Origin: Aequorivita soesokkakensis
GTDB taxonomy: Bacteria > Bacteroidota > Bacteroidia > Flavobacteriales > Flavobacteriaceae
Assembly: GCF_001641085.1 (NCBI RefSeq)
Contig: NZ_LXIE01000010.1
Span: forward strand, 86,659 to 150,658
Length of the DNA stretch: 64,000 bases
Direction: 5' to 3'
Position 1 is the stretch's first letter. Each line of letters opens with the position of its first letter. Both the position numbers and the translations under genes were made by a program. Of this stretch, positions 33,845 to 43,789 are shown piece by piece. The notes beneath the pieces are model-generated. The model searched no databases. It was given only the letters and a program-made list of their open reading frames with translations, and was not told the origin of the DNA.

Positions 33845-36343
33845 ATGAACATTTCTTTAAAAACCATTTTTCTTTTTAGCTTTTTGTTTTGTGTTTATTC
33901 TATAAATGCCCAGAATACAGATAGCATTCCGAGAAAAAAAATTACAATTCCGCGCATAACTGAGGCTCCAAAAATTGACGGGATTTTAAATGATGCTGTT
34001 TGGCAAAATGCTCCAATAGCAACCGGTTTTGTGGAAAGACAGCCAAACAATGGCAAGCCAATTCCAGATAGTTTAAAGACAGATGTGAAAATTGTATATG
34101 ACGATTTGGGAATCTACTTTGGCGCAACAATGAAAGACCCAGAGCCCGATAAAATTTTAAAGGAACTTACCGAGCGTGACGGCATTGGCAATGACGATTT
34201 TTTCTTTATTCTTCTGAATGGGTATAATGACAGACAGCAAAGTTTGCAATTTATAGTAACTGCGGCGGGGGTTCAATATGACGCCAAAATGACCAACGGC
34301 AATGAAGATAGTTCTTGGAATGGAATATGGTACAGTGCAATCCAAATCAATGACGATGGCTGGGTTGCGGAAATTTTTATTCCTTATTCGGAAGTGCGGT
34401 TTCCCAATAAAAATGTACAGGAATGGGGCTTGAATATGGAGCGCGAAATGCGACGGACCCGAACCCGTTATAGCTGGAGCCACGTAGATAATGCAAAGGG
34501 AGCTTTTTCAATTTATGATGGTGAGATTTACGGGATTGAAAACGTGCAATCGCCAACCAGGCTCTCATTCCAGCCTTATGTTTCAGTCTATGTTAATGAT
34601 TACGACGGCAAGACCGAAACTATTTTCAACGGCGGAATGGACCTTAAATATGGAATAAACGACGCCTTCACGCTGGATATGATTTTGATACCGGATTTTG
34701 GCCAGTCAAAGTTTGATGCTGAAGTTTTGAATCTTTCCGCATTCGAAGTGCAATATGAAGAAAATCGTCCCTTTTTCACGGAAGGCACAGAGCTTTTCAC
34801 TAAAGGAAACCTTTTTTATTCGCGACGCGTTGGTGGATATCCTTCTGGTTTTCCAATTCTTTCCGAAAATGAAGAGATTGAAAATTATCCTTCTTCCGTA
34901 GATTTAATAAATGCCTTCAAAATTTCCGGAAGAACCGATGGCAATCTGGGAATTGGTGTTTTTAACGCGATTACTGAAAGAACCTATGCCGAAATAAAAA
35001 ATTCCGAAACCAACGAAACCAGAAAAGAATTGGTGGAGCCTTTGGCTAACTATAACATTTTGGTTTTGGATCAGCGTTTTGGGGATAATTCATCCGTTTC
35101 TTTCGTAAATACAAATGTTATTCGCGAAGGCGATTTTAGGGATGCAAACGCGACGGGATTATATATGGATCTTACCAATAAGAAAAACACCTTTAATTAT
35201 TTTGCGAATGCCGAGGGAAGTTGGGTAAAGGACAACTCCGAAAAATTCGGAATGGAAGGAGGCGCAGGCATGGCAAAAATAAGCGGCAAGCACCGTGTTT
35301 CGGGTGAAATAAATTTTAGGACGAAGGATTATGATATTAATGATTTGGGCTATTCCAGTAATACAAATTATATTAATTATGCGGGCTATTACGGGTACCG
35401 GTATCTTCAACCCAAGGGATTTTTGAACAATCTTAATCTGAATTTCAATTTGAATTATTTCCGCAGGTTGGAGACTGATCTTTACAACAATTTTATTTTC
35501 AACTTCAACTCAAGTTTTACAACAAAGAAGTTTTTGGGCTTTGGAGGCGGATTCGAAATGACACCCTTTGGAAAAAATGATATTTATGAACCTCGGGTAG
35601 AAAACAGATATGTAAAGGTTCCTGATTATTATGATGTTTGGGGGTGGTTTTCAACTGACTATAGAAAAAAATTGGCGGCAGATGTCACTGTAGATTGGTA
35701 TAAATATAACGAACAGGGCCGTGGAGAACTTCATCTACAATTTGGACCGAAATATCGGGTTTCAGACAAATGGAAATTATTTTTGAATACAAACGTAATT
35801 CTTTCAGACAAAGAAGAAGGCTTTGTAGATTTTGTAAACGATGATATAATTTTTGGAAAGCGAGATAGAAATACGGTAATAAATTCGTTGGAGTCACAAT
35901 ATATTTTCAACAATAAAATGGCGCTCAATTTAGCTTTCCGCCACTATTATTCCGAAGTGGAATACAGTAAATTCTTCTCTTTGCAAAATGACGGCGAGCT
36001 TTTTGAGAACCCATTTTATGATGAAGATAGAGATGCAACTTATAACAGTTGGAACATTGATCTGCGTTTTTCTTGGTGGTTTGCGCCTGGAAGCCAGCTT
36101 ACCTTGCTTTATAGAAATGCCATGGAAAGCTATGTTGGCGATGCGCGGGTAAATTTTTCAAACAATTTCAACAATCTTTTTGATGAACCGCAGCTGAATA
36201 GTTTATCACTTAGGGTGAGCTACTATCTGGATTATAATCGTGTAAAGACTTGGTTTGGGCCAAAAAACAAAACCCAAACTGTGGGATTTGGGCCTCGTAA
36301 TGAAAAAATGAGCAAATCAGGCTCTTCGATTAAGAATAGTTAA
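33845..36343 (+). CDS. outer-membrane protein, carbohydrate-binding family 9-like plus DUF5916
   Basis: This 832-residue protein has a signal peptide (MNISLKTIFLFSFLFC, ending INAQ). The first 200 residues show the CBM9-like beta-sandwich pattern (APKIDGILNDAVWQNAP, then YDDLGIYFGATMKD). The rest is a DUF5916-type domain with alternating strands, probably a beta-barrel in the outer membrane (YLFN/YYGYRYL, LRFSWWFAPGSQLTLLYRN). Function is not established for the family. The ATG at 33845 gives the complete signal peptide; an upstream in-frame GTG at 33821 would add eight residues. It stands alone behind the infB terminator. Confidence 0.86.
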   Translation: MNISLKTIFLFSFLFCVYSINAQNTDSIPRKKITIPRITEAPKIDGILNDAVWQNAPIATGFVERQPNNGKPIPDSLKTDVKIVYDDLGIYFGATMKDPEPDKILKELTERDGIGNDDFFFILLNGYNDRQQSLQFIVTAAGVQYDAKMTNGNEDSSWNGIWYSAIQINDDGWVAEIFIPYSEVRFPNKNVQEWGLNMEREMRRTRTRYSWSHVDNAKGAFSIYDGEIYGIENVQSPTRLSFQPYVSVYVNDYDGKTETIFNGGMDLKYGINDAFTLDMILIPDFGQSKFDAEVLNLSAFEVQYEENRPFFTEGTELFTKGNLFYSRRVGGYPSGFPILSENEEIENYPSSVDLINAFKISGRTDGNLGIGVFNAITERTYAEIKNSETNETRKELVEPLANYNILVLDQRFGDNSSVSFVNTNVIREGDFRDANATGLYMDLTNKKNTFNYFANAEGSWVKDNSEKFGMEGGAGMAKISGKHRVSGEINFRTKDYDINDLGYSSNTNYINYAGYYGYRYLQPKGFLNNLNLNFNLNYFRRLETDLYNNFIFNFNSSFTTKKFLGFGGGFEMTPFGKNDIYEPRVENRYVKVPDYYDVWGWFSTDYRKKLAADVTVDWYKYNEQGRGELHLQFGPKYRVSDKWKLFLNTNVILSDKEEGFVDFVNDDIIFGKRDRNTVINSLESQYIFNNKMALNLAFRHYYSEVEYSKFFSLQNDGELFENPFYDEDRDATYNSWNIDLRFSWWFAPGSQLTLLYRNAMESYVGDARVNFSNNFNNLFDEPQLNSLSLRVSYYLDYNRVKTWFGPKNKTQTVGFGPRNEKMSKSGSSIKNS

Positions 36344-36355
36344 ATCTTTAAAACC

Positions 36356-36751
36356 CTATTTTCTGCGCTCAGGTTTTAAAATAAAAGCGGAAGAAAAGCT
36401 TTTTTGAATTTCTATCAAGGCTCTTTCTGCTTCAATGCGAGTTGAAAAATTACCTGCCCATACCTTGTAATTTGGTGTTTCATATTCAATAGACGCTGGC
36501 CAGTTACCGTAGCTTCCTTTGTATTTCCGTAGGGTTTGGTTCGCTTTGTCCAATTCGCCATAGTATAACTGTATTGTAAAGCCGTCAGAAAGTTTGTTTT
36601 CCTTTTCCAAATCTTTCTTCAATTCAAGCAACTGAGTAATTTTTGAATCTTGATTTACGGTTAAAGTTGCACTTTGCGCAATGCTTTTACCTGAAATAAA
36701 AATAAGTAAAATGCTGGCAATAAAAAGTTTGGGGAAGGTTCTTTGGTTCAT
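36356..36751 (-). CDS. secreted SPOR-domain protein
   Basis: This 131-residue protein has a signal peptide (MNQRTFPKLFIASILLIFISGKSIAQ) and a C-terminal SPOR-like domain with GFTIQLYYGELDKA, PNYKVWAGNFSTRIEAERAL and a terminal SFSSAFILKPE. SPOR domains bind denuded peptidoglycan and often localise to division sites. The start at 36751 is preferred because it begins just before the leader. It converges on the DUF5916 gene with 12 bases between the stops. Confidence 0.85.
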   Translation of the reverse strand: MNQRTFPKLFIASILLIFISGKSIAQSATLTVNQDSKITQLLELKKDLEKENKLSDGFTIQLYYGELDKANQTLRKYKGSYGNWPASIEYETPNYKVWAGNFSTRIEAERALIEIQKSFSSAFILKPERRK

Positions 36752-36891
36752 AAAAATATATGTTTGTTGCAAATGTAAAACTTAATAACTTTGTGGAAGG
36801 CCGAAATATTATTTAGAACAAATATAAATTAATGGTTAACACTTTGTTTGCATTTTCAAAATCGACTTTATAATGTACTTTTGTGCCTTTA

Positions 36892-36925
36892 TTTGGGTAC
36901 AAAATGAGCATTAAAATTACATTTG
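36892..36925 (+). promoter_or_regulatory. promoter of the act-cox operon, with a second candidate upstream
   Basis: TTTG (36892-36895) and TACATTTG (36918-36925) form a Bacteroidota-type -33/-7 pair separated by 22 bases. A second -7 match, TACTTTTG (36876-36883), lies upstream with TTTG at 36847-36850, at 25 bases. Tandem promoters are plausible for a main respiratory operon. The remainder of the 224-base gap to the SPOR gene shows nothing further. Confidence 0.55.
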
Positions 36926-36975
36926 TGCGTAACTAAATTCTGTGCCAAACTATCGACCATAATTTAACCATTAGT

Positions 36976-38310
36976 ATGAAAAAGGTGAATTTTATACATC
37001 TACGCTCAAAATTGCCACTTCTTTTGTTAGTGTTTTTACTAACTTTTTCAACTACCATATATTCCCAAGAAGCTCCTGCCGAGGCCGAAGCAGCTCCCGC
37101 GGAAGCTACCGCAAATACCGGTGGCGATGTTGCTGCAGGTGAAGCTTTGTTTAAAGCTAATTGTGCGGCTTGCCACAAGTTGGATGGAAAGGCGGTGGGC
37201 CCGGAGTTACGTGGTGTTGCAGATAAGCACGACAGAGAGTGGATGTATAAATGGATACATAATAGTTCTGCTTTAATTGCCTCTGGAGATCCAACAGCTG
37301 TAAAACTTTTTGAAGAAAACAACAAGGTTTTAATGACGCCGTTTCCTGCGCTTTCAGAAACGGACATTGATAACATACTTGCCTACACAAGTCAGCCAAA
37401 AGCCGCGCCAACTCCCATTGTGGGAGGAGAAACAGCTGGTGCTGCAACAGCAACTGGTGGTGGTGTTTCAAATGGTTTGGTGCTTGGTGCTTTGGCGCTA
37501 ATTTTTTTATTGTTGGTTATTATGCTTTTCTTGGTAACAAATACCTTGAAAAGAATTGCGGAAGCAAATGGCGTTGTTTACGAAGAAGAAGAAAAAGAGA
37601 AACGTCTGCCGGTTTGGAAAGCATTTGTGCAGAACCAATTTTTGGTATTGGTTGTTTCAATCTTTTTGATTCTTTCTGCGGGTTATTTCGCTTATGGCTA
37701 TATGATGCAGGTTGGTGTTGACCAAGGATACGCTCCTGTTCAACCAATTCACTATTCACATAAAATACACGCTGGCGACAACCAGATTGACTGTAATTTC
37801 TGCCACAGTTCTGCCCGAAAAAGCAAAACATCAGGAATTCCTTCGTTGAATGTTTGTATGAATTGTCACAAAAATATTTCTGAAGTAGCTCCAGAAACAG
37901 CTACTGAAGAGTACTCAAAAGAATTTTACGACGGTGAAATTGCCAAACTATACAAAGCTGTAGGTTGGGATGCTGCCGAGCAAAAATATACCGGAAAAAC
38001 CGAACCCGTTAAATGGGTGCGTATCCACAATTTGCCAGATTTTGTATATTTCAACCACTCACAACACGTAACCGTTGCGGGTATTGAATGCCAAAAATGT
38101 CACGGACAAATTCAAGAAATGGAAGTGGTTGAGCAATTTGCGCCACTTACAATGGGCTGGTGTATAAGCTGCCACAGAGAGACTAACGTGAATTTGGAAA
38201 ACAATGAATATTATGCCAAAATACATGAAGAACTTTCTAAAAAGTATGGAGTTGAAAAGTTGACAATCGCCGAAATGGGTGGATTGGAATGTGGCAAATG
38301 TCATTATTAA
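36976..38310 (+). CDS. actA: alternative complex III subunit ActA, multiheme cytochrome c with an extra N-terminal cytochrome domain
   Basis: This 444-residue membrane-anchored cytochrome c has a signal peptide (about 1-30) and a first CxxCH at 63-67 (CAACH) in a monoheme cytochrome domain (50-140). Two membrane segments (about 167-190, 221-243) follow, then five CxxCH motifs at 273, 294, 372, 396 and 439. So six c-type hemes can be attached. The five C-terminal hemes match the pentaheme ActA that carries electrons from ActB or the quinol site to the oxidase. It opens the act operon. Confidence 0.93.
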   Translation: MKKVNFIHLRSKLPLLLLVFLLTFSTTIYSQEAPAEAEAAPAEATANTGGDVAAGEALFKANCAACHKLDGKAVGPELRGVADKHDREWMYKWIHNSSALIASGDPTAVKLFEENNKVLMTPFPALSETDIDNILAYTSQPKAAPTPIVGGETAGAATATGGGVSNGLVLGALALIFLLLVIMLFLVTNTLKRIAEANGVVYEEEEKEKRLPVWKAFVQNQFLVLVVSIFLILSAGYFAYGYMMQVGVDQGYAPVQPIHYSHKIHAGDNQIDCNFCHSSARKSKTSGIPSLNVCMNCHKNISEVAPETATEEYSKEFYDGEIAKLYKAVGWDAAEQKYTGKTEPVKWVRIHNLPDFVYFNHSQHVTVAGIECQKCHGQIQEMEVVEQFAPLTMGWCISCHRETNVNLENNEYYAKIHEELSKKYGVEKLTIAEMGGLECGKCHY

Positions 38311-38343
38311 TATAAATTTTAAAGGAAAATTACAGATAGCAAT

Positions 38344-41300
38344 ATGGCATCAAACAAGAAATACTGGAAAAGTGTTGAAGAGCTGAACGAAGACAGCACA
38401 ATTGTGAAGGCGCTACGGGAAAATGAGTTTGTAACTGAAATACCTACAGACGAATTTCTTGGCAACAAAGAAGCATTGGAGTCGTCCTCAACCACGCGTC
38501 GTGATTTCTTAAAATATGTGGGCTTTACTACAGCCGCCGCTACTTTGGCTGCTTGTGAAGGACCTGTAATTAAGTCAATTCCTTATGTGGTTCAACCGGA
38601 TGAAATAGTTCCAGGAATTGCAAATTATTACGCCTCAACAATGGCAGATGGTTTTGATTTTGCCAATATCTTGGTAAAAACTCGTGAAGGCCGTCCTATT
38701 AAAATAGAAAGAAATGATTTGGCAGTGAATGGTGGAAGTGTAAATGCACGTGTGCATGCTTCTGTCCTTTCCTTGTATGATAAAAATAGATTAACCGGCC
38801 CAATGTTGGACGGTGCAGAAGTAACCTGGCCAGAGTTTGATACCGCCGTTGCACAAAAGATGAATGAAATGACTGGGAAAGACATCGTACTCCTTACCCA
38901 AACATTTGCAAGTCCATCTACTTCAAAATTGATTTCTGAATTTACCGCCAAATATCCAAACATCCGTCACGTTGTTTATGACACCGTTTCCTGTTCAGGG
39001 GCTTTGGATGCTTTTCAGAATAAATACGGAACCCGTGCTTTGCCAGATTACGATTTTTCAAAAGCTGATGTAATCGTTTCTGTTGGCGCTGACTTCTTGG
39101 GAGATTGGCAAGGTGGAAGCTATAGCAAGGGATATGCGCAAGGACGCGTTCCTAAAAACGGAAAAATGTCCCGTCACATTCAGTTTGAAGCGAATTTAAC
39201 ATTAACAGGAGCAAAAGCAGACAAGCGTGTTCCTGCAACTCCTTCACAACAATTAGAAATTTTAAAAGCCCTGACTGGCGGAAGCGCTTCAGGCTTACCA
39301 GAAAATATTGCTGATGCTGTTAATAAAGCAAAAGCACAACTTCAAAAAGCGGGTAGCAAAGCATTATTGGTAACTAGTTTGCCGGATACGGCTTCCCAAA
39401 CTATGGCATTGAATTTCAATGCCAACAGTGAAGCAATGGACGCTAACAAACCATTACTTACAAGACAAGCTAGCAATACTGAGGTAATGAACGTGGTTAA
39501 CGGCGTTATTTCGGGCAGTGTAAAAGGTTTAATCACTGTGGGTGTTGACCCAATCTATTCTTTGCCAAATAGTAAGGAATTTACCGAAGGTTACAAGAAA
39601 CTTGAAATGACCCTTGCATTTGCGATGAAACAGGATGCAACTGCTTCTCTTGCAAAAATGGTTGCCGCAACTCCTCATTATTTGGAATCTTGGGGTGATG
39701 CACAAATTAAAAAAGGCACATATAGCCTTGCGCAGCCAACTATTCGTCCTTTGTTCAATACTCGCCAATTTCAGGATAGCGTTTTGCAGTGGACGGGAAA
39801 TACACAAAAATATTACGATTATATAAAGGAGAATTGGACTGCTTCAATGTTGGCGGGAGGCTCGTGGAATCAAGCACTTCACGATGGGTTTATTGCCAGT
39901 GATGTTGAAATGACAATGGAGGAAGTAAAGCCAACTGCCGAAGGAACCGGAATGATGGAAGAAGGTACTTCAAACGGTGCGCTTTCAGCTTTTATGCAGG
40001 AAGGTGGGTATGATCTTACTTTATATACTTCAACTGGATTAGGAGATGGCCAACAAGCCAATAACCCTTGGTTACAGGAGTTGCCAGATCCAATAACAAG
40101 AACAGCGTGGGATAACTTCCTTACAGTTTCTGCAGCAGATGCTGAAGCTCTGGATCTTGAAAACATACATGTTTCCAATGGCGCTTTAAACGGTAGCTAT
40201 GTAAATGTAAAAGTAGGCAATACCGTAGTTGAAAATGTACCCGTAATCATCCAGCCTGGACAGGCAAAAGGTTCTGTTGGATTGGCTTTGGGTTATGGAA
40301 ATACCGCACCCGGCATTCAAAAGGAAATGCAAACAGGAGTGAATGCATATGCACTTTACCAGAATTTTTCAGACATTCAAAAAGTGTCTATTGAAAAAGT
40401 GGGTGGAATGCACGAATTTGCTTCCGTACAGTTGCAAAGCACAATGGCCGGGCGTAGTGAAGATATTATAAAGGAAACTACCCTTGAAATTTTCAATACA
40501 AAAGATAGTAGATTTTGGAATTCTGTTCCGGTGACGGATTATGACCATAGTCCTATATCCGTTCGTGATAAAAAGGCCGATATTTGGAGTCCATTTGATG
40601 AAACGGTAGGACCCCATTTCAATCTTTCTATAGATTTGAATGCTTGTACTGGTTGTGGCGCATGTGTTATAGCTTGCCACGCTGAAAACAACGTTCCTGT
40701 TGTTGGGAAAGAAGAAGTTAGAAAATTCCGTGATATGCACTGGTTGCGTATTGATAGATATTATTCTGCTGGCGAATCTTTCAAAGAAGAAATAGAAACT
40801 CTTGAAAACCTTCCTGCTTTTGATACCTATAAAGTGGTTGAAGTGCCAGCGTATGAAAATCCACAGGTTGCATTCCAGCCTGTAATGTGCCAGCACTGTA
40901 ACCACGCACCTTGTGAAACTGTTTGTCCAGTTGCGGCAACATCACACGGACGTCAAGGTCAAAACCAAATGGCTTATAACCGTTGTGTGGGTACTCGTTA
41001 CTGCGCAAACAACTGTCCTTATAAAGTACGTCGTTTCAACTGGTTTTTATATAACGAAAATGATGAGTTTGATTACAACATGAACAATGACCTAGGAAGA
41101 ATGGTACTTAACCCAGATGTGGTGGTACGTTCACGAGGGGTTATGGAGAAATGTTCAATGTGTATCCAAATGACCCAAAAAACAATCCTAGATGCCAAAC
41201 GCGATGGAAGAGCAATTAAAGATGGTGAATTCCATACTGCTTGTTCAAGTGCTTGTGAAACCGGGGCGATGGTTTTTGGAGATGTTAATGACAAAGAATC

Positions 41301-41412
41301 TGAAGTAGCGAAAATGAAGGAGGACAAACGTATGTATCATCTATTGGAAAACGTAGGTACCAAACCAAATGTGTTTTACCACGCAATGATAAAGAATACA
41401 ACGGAAGCATAA
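38344..41412 (+). CDS. actB: alternative complex III subunit ActB, molybdopterin-type protein with iron-sulfur domain
   Basis: This 1022-residue protein has a Tat-like signal with RRDFLK (52-57) set far from the N-terminus, and a lipobox-like LAAC with Cys71. The central part (about 80-720) is of the molybdopterin oxidoreductase fold. The C-terminal part has ferredoxin Cys clusters: CTGCGACVIAC (about 769), CQHCNHAPCETVCPV, CVGTRYCANNCPY and CSMCIQ. In this complex the molybdopterin domain is a fold relic and does not carry a cofactor, while the clusters conduct electrons. The distance to ActA is 33 bases. Confidence 0.94.
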   Translation: MASNKKYWKSVEELNEDSTIVKALRENEFVTEIPTDEFLGNKEALESSSTTRRDFLKYVGFTTAAATLAACEGPVIKSIPYVVQPDEIVPGIANYYASTMADGFDFANILVKTREGRPIKIERNDLAVNGGSVNARVHASVLSLYDKNRLTGPMLDGAEVTWPEFDTAVAQKMNEMTGKDIVLLTQTFASPSTSKLISEFTAKYPNIRHVVYDTVSCSGALDAFQNKYGTRALPDYDFSKADVIVSVGADFLGDWQGGSYSKGYAQGRVPKNGKMSRHIQFEANLTLTGAKADKRVPATPSQQLEILKALTGGSASGLPENIADAVNKAKAQLQKAGSKALLVTSLPDTASQTMALNFNANSEAMDANKPLLTRQASNTEVMNVVNGVISGSVKGLITVGVDPIYSLPNSKEFTEGYKKLEMTLAFAMKQDATASLAKMVAATPHYLESWGDAQIKKGTYSLAQPTIRPLFNTRQFQDSVLQWTGNTQKYYDYIKENWTASMLAGGSWNQALHDGFIASDVEMTMEEVKPTAEGTGMMEEGTSNGALSAFMQEGGYDLTLYTSTGLGDGQQANNPWLQELPDPITRTAWDNFLTVSAADAEALDLENIHVSNGALNGSYVNVKVGNTVVENVPVIIQPGQAKGSVGLALGYGNTAPGIQKEMQTGVNAYALYQNFSDIQKVSIEKVGGMHEFASVQLQSTMAGRSEDIIKETTLEIFNTKDSRFWNSVPVTDYDHSPISVRDKKADIWSPFDETVGPHFNLSIDLNACTGCGACVIACHAENNVPVVGKEEVRKFRDMHWLRIDRYYSAGESFKEEIETLENLPAFDTYKVVEVPAYENPQVAFQPVMCQHCNHAPCETVCPVAATSHGRQGQNQMAYNRCVGTRYCANNCPYKVRRFNWFLYNENDEFDYNMNNDLGRMVLNPDVVVRSRGVMEKCSMCIQMTQKTILDAKRDGRAIKDGEFHTACSSACETGAMVFGDVNDKESEVAKMKEDKRMYHLLENVGTKPNVFYHAMIKNTTEA

Positions 41413-41449
41413 AAATTTTAGTTAAGAACCAATTATTTAAGAATTAAAT

Positions 41450-43249
41450 ATGTCGTCACACTACGAAGCACCTATAAGAGAGCCGTTAGTTCTGGGAGAA
41501 AAGTCCTATCATGACATCAGTGTAGATGTAGGAGCTCCAGTTTTAGGAAAGGCCAATAAATCTTGGTGGATTGTTTTTACCATTGCCCTTGTTGCCTTTT
41601 TATGGGGATTGGGTTGTATCATTTATACAATCTCAACCGGAATCGGGGTTTGGGGATTGAACAAAACCATCGGTTGGGCTTGGGATATCACAAACTTTGT
41701 ATGGTGGGTAGGTATTGGTCACGCAGGAACACTTATTTCTGCGGTATTATTGCTTTTCCGTCAAAAATGGAGAATGGCCGTTAACCGCTCTGCGGAAGCA
41801 ATGACAATCTTTGCGGTGGTTCAGGCGGGACTATTCCCTATTATTCACATGGGGCGTCCATGGTTGGCATATTGGGTACTTCCAATTCCAAACCAATTTG
41901 GATCACTTTGGGTAAACTTCAACTCACCATTGCTTTGGGACGTGTTCGCGATTTCAACATACCTTTCTGTATCGCTTGTTTTCTGGTGGACAGGATTATT
42001 GCCTGATTTTGCGATGATTCGCGACAGGACTACAAGCCCATTTCAGAAAAAAATATACGGCATTCTTAGTTTTGGATGGAGCGGCCGTGTGAAAGATTGG
42101 CAACGTTTTGAAGAAGTGTCACTTGTTTTGGCAGGTTTGGCAACGCCTTTGGTACTTTCGGTACACACCATTGTATCCTTTGACTTTGCTACATCGGTAG
42201 TTCCTGGATGGCACAGTACCATTTACCCGCCATACTTTGTTGCGGGTGCAATTTTCTCTGGATTTGCGATGGTGCAAACACTTTTGATTATTATGAGAAA
42301 AGTTTCAAATCTTGAAGCTTATATCACCGTTCTTCACATTGAATATATGAACAAGGTTATTCTGCTTACAGGTGGAATTGTTACCGTGGCTTATATAACT
42401 GAATATTTTATCGGGTGGTATTCCGGCGTTCCTTATGAAAACTATACCTATCTTTCTTTTGGAGCTGCCACAGGGCCATACTGGTGGGCATTCTGGGCGC
42501 TGATTATCTGTAACCTTATTGTGCCACTTTCACTTTGGGTGAAAAAATTGAGAAGAAACATTGTTTGGACTTTCATCGTTGCGCTTATAATTAACATCGG
42601 AATGTGGTTTGAACGTTTTGATATTATTGTTATCGATTTGAGTAAAGACCGATTGACTTCATCATGGACGATGTTCCAGCCTACTTTTGTGGATATTGGG
42701 ACGTTTATGGGAACCATTGGATTCTTCTTTGTACTGTTCTTATTATACGCCCGTACTTTCCCAGTGATAGCACAGGCAGAGGTAAAAACAATTTTGAAAT
42801 CTTCCGGTGAATCCTTTAAAAGATTACGTGCAGAACACGGTGACGATCATAGCCATGTGCAAACCGTAGAGGAATATCCTGCAGATGCTGGCCCTGCTGC
42901 AAATGTTGAAGACAAGCATTTTGACAGTGCTTTTGATTCAACTGATGCGGAAACTGAAAACAATGAAGTTGATTTTGAAGCCCACAGAGGAAAAATAGAC
43001 AATTTACTTAGCGGTGTTGGTACGTTCGACCCTGCAGTTCAAAAACAGGATGACCTTAAAAAGATTAGTGGTGTTGGTCCAGTAATGGAAATGAAACTTC
43101 ACCAGTTGGGCATTTTCACTTTTGAACAAGTTAGCAGAATGACCGACCGCGAATATGATTTATTGGACGAGATAATTAGTGATTTCCCCGGAAGGGCCAA
43201 ACGTGATGATTGGGCTGGACAGGCACTAATGTTAAAAAATAAAAACTAA
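41450..43249 (+). CDS. actC: alternative complex III subunit ActC (NrfD-like) with a helix-hairpin-helix tail
   Basis: This 599-residue quinol-oxidising membrane subunit of the NrfD/PsrC family has about ten spans in residues 30-450 (TLISAVLLLFRQKWRM, YWVLPIPNQFGSLW and others). A charged linker (about 460-530) leads into a small globular tail (about 535-596) with DDLKKISGVGPVMEMKLHQL, which has the GVGP pattern of helix-hairpin-helix DNA- or protein-binding domains. This tail is not part of the core family. ActC is followed after two bases by actD. Confidence 0.92.
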   Translation: MSSHYEAPIREPLVLGEKSYHDISVDVGAPVLGKANKSWWIVFTIALVAFLWGLGCIIYTISTGIGVWGLNKTIGWAWDITNFVWWVGIGHAGTLISAVLLLFRQKWRMAVNRSAEAMTIFAVVQAGLFPIIHMGRPWLAYWVLPIPNQFGSLWVNFNSPLLWDVFAISTYLSVSLVFWWTGLLPDFAMIRDRTTSPFQKKIYGILSFGWSGRVKDWQRFEEVSLVLAGLATPLVLSVHTIVSFDFATSVVPGWHSTIYPPYFVAGAIFSGFAMVQTLLIIMRKVSNLEAYITVLHIEYMNKVILLTGGIVTVAYITEYFIGWYSGVPYENYTYLSFGAATGPYWWAFWALIICNLIVPLSLWVKKLRRNIVWTFIVALIINIGMWFERFDIIVIDLSKDRLTSSWTMFQPTFVDIGTFMGTIGFFFVLFLLYARTFPVIAQAEVKTILKSSGESFKRLRAEHGDDHSHVQTVEEYPADAGPAANVEDKHFDSAFDSTDAETENNEVDFEAHRGKIDNLLSGVGTFDPAVQKQDDLKKISGVGPVMEMKLHQLGIFTFEQVSRMTDREYDLLDEIISDFPGRAKRDDWAGQALMLKNKN

Positions 43250-43251
43250 TT

Positions 43252-43788
43252 ATGGCTTCAAAAAAGATACACGCTATTTACACAGATGACGACCTTTTGT
43301 TGCAGGCCGTTAAACAGACCCGCGCTGCAAACTATCATATATCTGAAGTGTTTACACCTTTTCCGGTACACGGATTAGACCATGCTGTAGGTATTGCTCC
43401 CACCCGTATTGCGATCACCTCTTTTTTATACGGACTTACTGGTTTGGGTGTCGCAGTTTTGATGATGAATTATATGATGATTCAGGACTGGCCACAAAAC
43501 ATTGGGGGTAAACCTAGTTTCACTTTCTATCAAAATATGCCAACGTTTATACCAATTATGTTTGAGCTTACGGTATTTTTTGCGGCTCACTTAATGGTTG
43601 TGACTTTTTATATGAGAAGTAAGATTTGGCCATTTAAAAAAGCTGAAAATCCTGATGTTCGCACAACAGATGACCATTTTTTAATGGAAGTGGATGCTGA
43701 CAACCACGATGTGGAAAAGCTTACGAAATTTTTATATGACACGGGCGCATCGGAGATTAGTTTAATTGAAAACGAGCAAGACCATTAA
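43252..43788 (+). CDS. actD: alternative complex III subunit ActD (DUF3341)
   Basis: This 178-residue DUF3341-type protein has two central membrane segments (about 57-78 and 103-124) and N- and C-terminal soluble parts (FTPFPVHGLDHAVG early, acidic end). It is the standard ActD position, directly behind ActC and ahead of the ActE cytochrome, and stabilises the complex. No cofactor motifs are seen. It ends one base before the actE start. Confidence 0.92.
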   Translation: MASKKIHAIYTDDDLLLQAVKQTRAANYHISEVFTPFPVHGLDHAVGIAPTRIAITSFLYGLTGLGVAVLMMNYMMIQDWPQNIGGKPSFTFYQNMPTFIPIMFELTVFFAAHLMVVTFYMRSKIWPFKKAENPDVRTTDDHFLMEVDADNHDVEKLTKFLYDTGASEISLIENEQDH

Positions 43789-43789
43789 T

